6,411 bases of DNA, from contig QHPW01000177.1 in NCBI GenBank assembly GCA_003219675.1, forward strand, positions 1-6,411, read 5' to 3'. This DNA comes from Verrucomicrobiota bacterium. GTDB lineage: Bacteria > Verrucomicrobiota > Verrucomicrobiia > Limisphaerales > AV2. How positions within the stretch are numbered: the stretch's first letter is position 1; each line of letters starts with the position of its first letter. Position numbers and translations under genes: made by a program. Positions 1 to 4,295 of the stretch are shown piece after piece. Below the pieces are notes generated by a model that worked only from the letters and a program-made list of their open reading frames with translations, did not search any database and was not told where the DNA came from.

Positions 1-169
1 CTCGCACGTGCGGTTCATTGACAGCAGCGGCATCGGGGTGATGGTCCGCGCGAAGAAATATGCGCCGCGACGGGGCGCCTGCGTTCGCTTCGCCGGCGCG
101 TCGCCCGTAGTCCGGAACGTTCTCCGCTTGTCGAAACTCGAATCCTTTCTCCTGGACGACGCGTCATGA
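1..169 (+). CDS. STAS-domain protein, anti-sigma factor antagonist-like (3' part only)
   Basis: The frame starting at base 2 is open for 55 codons to a TGA at 167-169; the start lies outside the window. The fragment reads FIDSSGIGVMVRAKKYA near its N-terminal edge. This is the signature loop of STAS domains of the SpoIIAA/RsbV type, in which the first Ser after Asp is the one phosphorylated by a cognate anti-sigma kinase (here residue 8 of the fragment). The rest (RFAGASPVVRNVLRLSKLE) fits the last strand and helices of the fold, and the protein stops where STAS domains usually stop, so it is probably a small stand-alone STAS protein. Such proteins act in the cytoplasm by partner switching. 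The stop overlaps the start of the glycosyltransferase gene by 4 bases (ATGA), implying co-transcription and translational coupling. A role in controlling exopolysaccharide output is inferred from this neighbour alone. The partner kinase and sigma factor are not in view. Confidence 0.85.
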   Translation, partial: SHVRFIDSSGIGVMVRAKKYAPRRGACVRFAGASPVVRNVLRLSKLESFLLDDAS

Positions 170-1326
170 ACGTCGGTCTGTCCACCTCCGTCATTCAGCG
201 GGGCCGCAGCGGCGTGGCGCAGTACGTTTTTTCCCTGTTGCGCGCCTTTCTGCCGTATGCCGGGCGGCATCAGTTCACCCTCTATGTGCTGGAAGAGGAT
301 TTGCCGTTGTTCGCTTTTGTCGAGCCGAGGATGAAGCTGGCGCCGGTGCCCGAACGGTTCCGTCCGCCGGTGAAAAACATCCTGTGGCACCAGATTATTT
401 TGCCGCGTCTGGCGCGTCGGCATCGGCTCGACGTGCTGCACGTGCCGAGCTATCGGCGAATGCTCTGGGCGCGGCCCTGCGCGCGGGTGGCCACGATCCA
501 TGATCTCGCGCCGTTCCGGCTGGCCAACAAATATGACCCGAAACGGACGTTCTACGGACGCGTCGTCGCGCGTCGGCTGGCGCATCGACAGGACGAAATC
601 ATCGCCGTCAGTCAGGAAACCGGTCGCGACATATTGGATTTCTTCCGGTTATCGGCGGAACGACTGACCATGATTTATAACGGCCTGGATCACGGACGGT
701 TTTTCCCCGGCTCGCGCGAAGAAGCCAGGGCGTTTGCCGGCCAACGGCTGGGTTTGCATCAACGGTTTTTCCTTTACGTCGCGCGCCTGGAACATCCGGC
801 CAAGAACCACGTCCGTTTAATCGAGGCCTTCAATCGCTTCAAAGCGGAAACCAGATCTGACTGGCGATTAGTGCTCGGCGGGAGTGATTGGCACGGTGCC
901 GAAGTGATTCACGCTTTTCTCCGCCAATCGCCCTTCGCGCGCGACATTCATTGCCTGGGCTTCGTGCCGGAAGCGGAGTTGTCGAACTGGTATCGCGCGG
1001 CCGACGTCTTTGTTTATCCATCCTTGTTTGAGGGTTTCGGTCTGCCTCCGATTGAAGCGATGGCATGCGGTTGCCCGGTCATCAGCTCGACGCGCGGCTC
1101 ACTGGCCGAAGTGGTGGGCGACGCCGCGGCGTTGGTTGATCCGGAATCCGTCAACTCCTTGAAACAACAGATGGCTCGGCTGGCGAGCGACCACTCTTTG
1201 CGCGCTGTCCTGCGCGAGGCCGGTCTAAAACGCGCCCAGTGCTTCAACTGGGACAAGACCGCGGCGGCGACGTTGAACGTTTATTCGCGCGCTGTGGCCC
1301 GCTGGCAACGGACACCTTCTGTCTAA
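166..1326 (+). CDS. Glycosyltransferase family 4 (GT-B fold)
   Basis: A 386-residue protein of the usual length for GT4 retaining glycosyltransferases, which transfer a sugar from a nucleotide-sugar donor to a growing glycan at the cytoplasmic face of the membrane. The N-terminal Rossmann half shows the glycine-rich acceptor loop (GRSGVAQY, residues 13-20) and the common TIHDLAPFR segment (110-118). The C-terminal half shows the phosphate-contacting Arg/Lys pair in VARLEHPAKNH (R207, K213). It also has the donor-binding EX7E motif in LFEGFGLPPIE (E289 and E297), followed by AMACGCPVISS. There is no signal peptide or membrane segment. The ATG at 166 overlaps the stop of the STAS gene; no strong Shine-Dalgarno site precedes it, so coupling probably drives translation. 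The family resembles mannosyl/rhamnosyltransferases of O-antigen or capsule clusters, but the donor sugar cannot be read from sequence. All key residues are present and I see no damage. Confidence 0.94.
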   Translation: MNVGLSTSVIQRGRSGVAQYVFSLLRAFLPYAGRHQFTLYVLEEDLPLFAFVEPRMKLAPVPERFRPPVKNILWHQIILPRLARRHRLDVLHVPSYRRMLWARPCARVATIHDLAPFRLANKYDPKRTFYGRVVARRLAHRQDEIIAVSQETGRDILDFFRLSAERLTMIYNGLDHGRFFPGSREEARAFAGQRLGLHQRFFLYVARLEHPAKNHVRLIEAFNRFKAETRSDWRLVLGGSDWHGAEVIHAFLRQSPFARDIHCLGFVPEAELSNWYRAADVFVYPSLFEGFGLPPIEAMACGCPVISSTRGSLAEVVGDAAALVDPESVNSLKQQMARLASDHSLRAVLREAGLKRAQCFNWDKTAAATLNVYSRAVARWQRTPSV

Positions 1327-1480
1327 GGATTTTATTCCTTGCCGGCGCTTTGGGTGATGGGCTGATCCAGCGCCGATGTGTCGGTACCATCTCTTCACGG
1401 CAAGCCATCTCGAGGCCGGCCCGCAGCAGTCCGCAGTGTGGCGCCCGGGGCGATAACAGAATTCGGTCGCTTTACGATTT
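1327..1480 (+). other. Intergenic gap between glycosyltransferase and secreted protein
   Basis: This 154-base gap has no convincing gene. A modest inverted repeat, CGGCGCT at 1343-1349 against AGCGCCG at 1369-1375 with a 19-base loop, lies just past the glycosyltransferase stop. It lacks a following T-run, so it is at best a weak, non-canonical termination or attenuation site. I see no sigma-70 promoter of good quality and no clear Shine-Dalgarno site before the ATG at 1481. An in-frame stop at 1454-1456 prevents the downstream gene from starting earlier with ATG. Confidence 0.5.
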
Positions 1481-3565
1481 ATGCGAAACACTGGTTGTCG
1501 GCTTATGGCGGTTCTTCTGGCATTGGCGGCTCAAGCCGCCCTGGCTGTGGAGAACACCTGGGACTATGCCGTGCTCGTCACTGCATCGGTGCAAACGTCG
1601 CCGCCACGAATCACGCTCAGTTGGCCGCAGGACACTGTTGCGGTTCCTGACAGTTACACGGTTTATCGCAAGTCTGTCGGCGCCACTTCCTGGGGCGCAG
1701 GCAGCGTTGTGCCCGGCAGCGTGACCGGGTTTAGCGACGACAATGTGGCGATCGGTTCGGCCTACGAGTATCAGATTTTCAAAACCAACTCGGCCTACCA
1801 TTCCAGCGGCTACGGCTACATTGACGCGGGGGTGAACGCGGCATTGGTGGACCAGCGGGGCAGGCTTGTTCTGATCGTGGACAACACGTATGCGGGGGAG
1901 CTGGCCGACGAATTAAGTCGTTTGCAGCAGGACCTGACGGGCGACGGCTGGATGGTGCTTCGCCATGACGTGGCCCGCAACGATTCGGTGCTTAACGTGA
2001 AGAACCTGATCCGAGCCGATTACAACACCGACCCGGCGAACGTAAAGGCGGTGTTTCTGTTCGGCCATGTGCCGGTGCCTTACTCCGGTGATCTGGCGGC
2101 GGATTTTCATGTGCCGGCCCATCAAGGCGCCTGGCCGGCCGATGTTTTTTACGGTGACATGGACGGCACCTGGACCGACTTTCTGGTGAACCATACCGGA
2201 GCGGAGAGTACCCGGAACTGGAACGTGCGAGGCGACGGGAAATTCGATCAATCCTATCCGCCATCGGCCGTGGAGTTGCAAGTGGGCCGTGTGGATTTGT
2301 CGAACCTGACGGCATTCGACCAGGGTGAGAAGGAATTGCTGCGGCAGTATTTGAACAAAGACCACAACTATCGCCACAGGCTCCTGAGTGCGGAACGCCG
2401 CGGTTTGATTCATGATGACCTTGGGGTTCGGAATGGAGAGGCTTATGCCGCCAGTGGCTGGCGCAACTTCGCGCCGTGGTTTGCCTCGGCGAATATCACC
2501 GACGTGCCGACCGGGCAATGGTTTCCTACCTTGGCCAGACAGAATTATCTCTGCGCCTACGGTTGCGGGGCCGGCAGCTATACCAGCATCACCGGTCTAT
2601 GCAATTCGGGTCCGTACAACGAAGGCACGACTTGGGACTTTGTCGCCACCGATACCATCGCCGTGTTTTACATGTTTACCGGCAGTTGGCTCGCGGACTG
2701 GGATTCGGAGAACAACTTCATGCGTGGCGCGCTAGGCACCAGAACGTTTGGCTTGGCCGCGGTGTATGCGGGCCTGCCGCACTGGTTCGGCCATCACATG
2801 GGCCTGGGCGAAACCATTGGGTTCAGCACCCGCCTGACGCAGAACAACGGACCCAACGGACTCTATCGAAATCAAATCAATGATTCCGCCGGTCTGGTGC
2901 ACGTGGCGCTGATGGGCGATCCTGCTCTGCGGTTGCATCCGGTCGCGCCCGCCTCGGGGTTGACGGGCACGACGGATTCGAGCGGGGTGCGTTTGAGCTG
3001 GGCGGCTTCTCCTGATGCAGTGTTGGGTTATCACGTTTACCGCGCAAACACCGCCGCCGGACCCTTCACCCGTCTGACGAGTGGGCTGGTCGGCGGAACC
3101 AGTTTCACCGATACAGGCGTCGCGTCGGGAACCTACACCTATATGGTGCGCGCGGTAAAACTGGAGAGCACATCGAGCGGCACCTATTTCAATCCGAGCC
3201 AGGGAGTGTTCGTGAGCGTGAGCGGCTCCGATCCGCCGCCAGATGCCACGCCCCCCAGCGTGTCCATCAGTGCGCCGGCGAACAACGCCACCATTGCCGG
3301 CACTGTCACCATCTCGGCCAATGCCTCGGATAACGTGGGTGTTGTCGGCGTCCAATTCAAACTGGATGGGGCCAATCTCGGAGCTGAAGTCATGTCCGCG
3401 CCTTACAGCTTCAGTTGGAATACGAGTGCGACCGGCAACGGTTCGCACAGCTTGACGGCGGTGGCGCGGGATGGGGCGGGTAACCAGGGCACTGCGAATG
3501 GGGTGACGGTCGTCGTCAGGGGGCGTGGACGGGGGCCGATGGGGGGGATAGCTGGCAGTGGGTGA
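1481..3565 (+). CDS. Secreted multidomain protein with C25-like (gingipain-type) core, FN3 and Ig-like domains; C-terminus frame-broken
   Basis: 694 residues as read. Residues 1-22 form a clear signal peptide (hydrophobic MAVLLALAAQAALA, likely cut before VEN), so the product is exported. Next comes an FN3-like domain (about 38-105; SYTVYRKS, YEYQIF). The central region (about 128-485) has the run of features I associate with caspase/gingipain-like C25 peptidases: LVLIVDN, the strand VFLFGHVPVPYSG, VGRVDLS, and the terminal VHVALMGDPALRLHP. The catalytic positions look altered: GCGAGS (361-366) sits where C25 enzymes have GHGS, and YMFTGSW (397-403) where they have the Cys loop. A second FN3 domain (about 490-580; YHVYRANTAAGPF, YTYMVRAV) and a Big_7-like Ig domain (about 590-679; PPSVSISAPANNATI, GVQFKLDG) follow. 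Residues 680-694 (RGRGRGPMGG...) are out-of-frame sequence rather than a natural end; the next domain continues in another frame. ATG 1481 is the first after an in-frame stop at 1454. Peptidase activity is doubtful. Extracellular location is well supported. Confidence 0.88.
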   Translation: MRNTGCRLMAVLLALAAQAALAVENTWDYAVLVTASVQTSPPRITLSWPQDTVAVPDSYTVYRKSVGATSWGAGSVVPGSVTGFSDDNVAIGSAYEYQIFKTNSAYHSSGYGYIDAGVNAALVDQRGRLVLIVDNTYAGELADELSRLQQDLTGDGWMVLRHDVARNDSVLNVKNLIRADYNTDPANVKAVFLFGHVPVPYSGDLAADFHVPAHQGAWPADVFYGDMDGTWTDFLVNHTGAESTRNWNVRGDGKFDQSYPPSAVELQVGRVDLSNLTAFDQGEKELLRQYLNKDHNYRHRLLSAERRGLIHDDLGVRNGEAYAASGWRNFAPWFASANITDVPTGQWFPTLARQNYLCAYGCGAGSYTSITGLCNSGPYNEGTTWDFVATDTIAVFYMFTGSWLADWDSENNFMRGALGTRTFGLAAVYAGLPHWFGHHMGLGETIGFSTRLTQNNGPNGLYRNQINDSAGLVHVALMGDPALRLHPVAPASGLTGTTDSSGVRLSWAASPDAVLGYHVYRANTAAGPFTRLTSGLVGGTSFTDTGVASGTYTYMVRAVKLESTSSGTYFNPSQGVFVSVSGSDPPPDATPPSVSISAPANNATIAGTVTISANASDNVGVVGVQFKLDGANLGAEVMSAPYSFSWNTSATGNGSHSLTAVARDGAGNQGTANGVTVVVRGRGRGPMGGIAGSG
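3519..3547 (+). other. Frame break in G-rich stretch (needs -1 shift)
   Basis: Upstream the Ig-like domain reads properly in the frame of 1481 as far as VTVVVR (ending at 3520). From about 3520 the sense sequence GAWTGADGGDSWQWVSSNPAPYSG-type module is in the frame of 3562. The protease gene downstream reads GAVPGVDGGDSW at the matching place. The stretch has G-runs of 5 (3519-3523), 5 (3531-3535) and 7 (3541-3547). One added G in the first run restores a continuous protein of about 833 residues with both flanking domains intact. Both frames are open together only between 3484 and 3562. The cause could be a true one-base deletion, a sequencing or assembly error in a homopolymer, or less likely ribosomal slippage. 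Confidence 0.85.
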
Positions 3566-3981
3566 GCAGTAATCCGGCACCCTACTCCGGCACGCTGGCC
3601 CATGAATCCAGTCTCGGCGCGGGGATACACTATCACTACTTCGCCGAAGCCGCGGCAAGGTTGACGGTGAGTGCCGGTGATAGTTTGTTCATCGAGGTGT
3701 TTCTGGATCCGTCCAATGCGCCCCGGGAACTCATGCTTCAGTGGTTTGATGGTGCGTCCTGGTCGCACGCGGCCTACTGGGGCGAGAATCTGATTCCCTG
3801 GGGGAGCGACGGGACGGCGAGCCAGCGGTCGATGGGACCGTTGCCAGGGACCGGGCAGTGGGTGCGACTGGAAGTGCCGGCCAGCGCGGTGGATTTGGAA
3901 GGCCGCTCGCTTTCGGGAATGAACTTCATCTTATACGACGGCCGCGCCACCTGGGATCATGCCGGAAAGTTGGGCCACTAG
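3562..3981 (+). CDS. Detached C-terminal module (DGGDSW/NPAPYSG domain) of the preceding secreted protein; probably broken gene part
   Basis: The 139-codon frame can only start at GTG 3562, which overlaps the preceding stop as GTGA. No ATG, GTG or TTG occurs in this frame between its upstream stop at 3481 and 3562. The protein has no signal peptide, so on its own it would be cytosolic, unlike its relatives. It aligns almost without gaps to residues of the downstream protease module: NPAPYSG, GIH.HYF, LDP.N.PRE.ML.W, GQWVRLEVPAS, LEG..L.GM.F and DGRATWD. The homology begins upstream of the GTG, at about 3520, which shows it is the rightful C-terminus of the 1481 protein. The module is about 145-155 residues. 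I know it as a recurrent appendage of verrucomicrobial secreted proteins and have no established function for it; a beta-sandwich binding or surface-attachment role is only a guess. The last residues (LGH) and the stop come from a palindromic repeat. Confidence 0.6.
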   Translation: MSSNPAPYSGTLAHESSLGAGIHYHYFAEAAARLTVSAGDSLFIEVFLDPSNAPRELMLQWFDGASWSHAAYWGENLIPWGSDGTASQRSMGPLPGTGQWVRLEVPASAVDLEGRSLSGMNFILYDGRATWDHAGKLGH

Positions 3982-4095
3982 CGCGGATTTTCGATAGTGC
4001 CCTAATTTGCTTGAGGTGGGTGCGCCGCTGCCGCGGCGCACGGCGATGCCGCAGCACCGTCGCCACCAAATTAGGCCACTACCGGGATTTTCGAT
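3973..4095. repeat. Palindromic, cloverleaf-like intergenic repeat
   Basis: Two direct copies of a 22-23 base unit (starting GGCCACTA, ending GATTTTCGAT) lie at 3973-3995 and 4074-4095, differing by about one indel and one substitution. Within them an 18-base inverted repeat pairs 3992-4009 with 4067-4084 (two mismatches; core CCTAATTTG). Inside are a perfect 9-bp hairpin with a 4-base loop, GTGCGCCGC (4020-4028) against GCGGCGCAC (4033-4041), and a small stem GGCGA (4042-4046) against TCGCC (4060-4064). As RNA or extruded DNA this would form a three-way junction. GGCCACTA or its near-complement appears three times (3973, 3995 reversed with one mismatch, 4074). It resembles REP/MITE-like elements in architecture. 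No transposase is in view. It is not a standard terminator, since no T-run follows the strong hairpin, though it could slow or end transcription between the two secreted-protein genes. Confidence 0.75.
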
Positions 4096-4218
4096 TGAAA
4101 AAGAGCGCAATTCAACACTCGCCCGAGCACCCACCGGTCTCTTCGCCGTTTCACCCGTCACATTTTACATTCATCACCCGACTGTTCAATGGCAGTTGCG
4201 AGTTATCTAATAGCCGCC

Positions 4219-4265
4219 TTGTAGGAGATGTTTGGATTATTTGTAGGACGTTCGTGAGATGTTTG
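4219..4265 (+). repeat. Short direct repeats in protease leader
   Basis: TTGTAGGA occurs at 4219-4226 and 4241-4248 (22 bases apart), and GAGATGTTTG at 4225-4234 and 4256-4265 (31 bases apart). The 22-base spacing is about two helical turns, so a regulator could bind the pair on one face; a diverged local duplication explains it equally well. The repeats sit 30-80 bases before the start codon, within the probable 5' untranslated or promoter region. Confidence 0.4.
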
Positions 4266-4282
4266 TAAGGCCAGTCATCAAC

Positions 4283-4286
4283 AGGA
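4283..4286 (+). promoter_or_regulatory. Shine-Dalgarno site of the protease gene
   Basis: AGGA, nine bases before ATG 4296, supports this start. It is the most recognisable ribosome binding site among the genes in the window. Confidence 0.55.
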
Positions 4287-4295
4287 AAACAAACG

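Larger units (their letters stand above)
4096..4295 (+). other. Non-coding leader upstream of the protease gene
   Basis: About 200 bases without a credible gene and visibly richer in A/T than its surroundings. TCACCCG occurs twice (4151-4157 and 4174-4180). A TCTAAT hexamer at 4206-4211 is a possible -10 element (5 of 6 to TATAAT), but no good -35 stands at the right distance, and promoter consensus in this lineage is uncertain. The promoter of the protease gene most likely lies here because the upstream gene ends in a structured repeat; that is inference. Confidence 0.45.

Noticed and set aside
1239..1724. 161-codon + frame bridging the gap after the glycosyltransferase
   Set aside because: It overlaps the ends of two real genes in another frame; its translation is low-grade, with Cys/Arg-rich patches and no recognisable fold.
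1913..2518. 201-codon open frame on the - strand
   Set aside because: It is antisense to the C25-like core, with no signal, motif or ribosome binding site.
2732..3658. 308-codon open frame on the - strand
   Set aside because: It lies antisense to the well-supported FN3/Ig-like region, has an Arg/Pro/His-rich composition with no domain, and reflects high GC.
4020..4041. Strong 9-bp hairpin as a rho-independent terminator
   Set aside because: No T-run follows, and the hairpin is nested inside a larger symmetric repeat, so it was described as part of that element.
3858..4268. Small frames running through the repeat and leader
   Set aside because: They cross the end of the module and the palindromic element with no start signal or domain; the translations are compositionally random.
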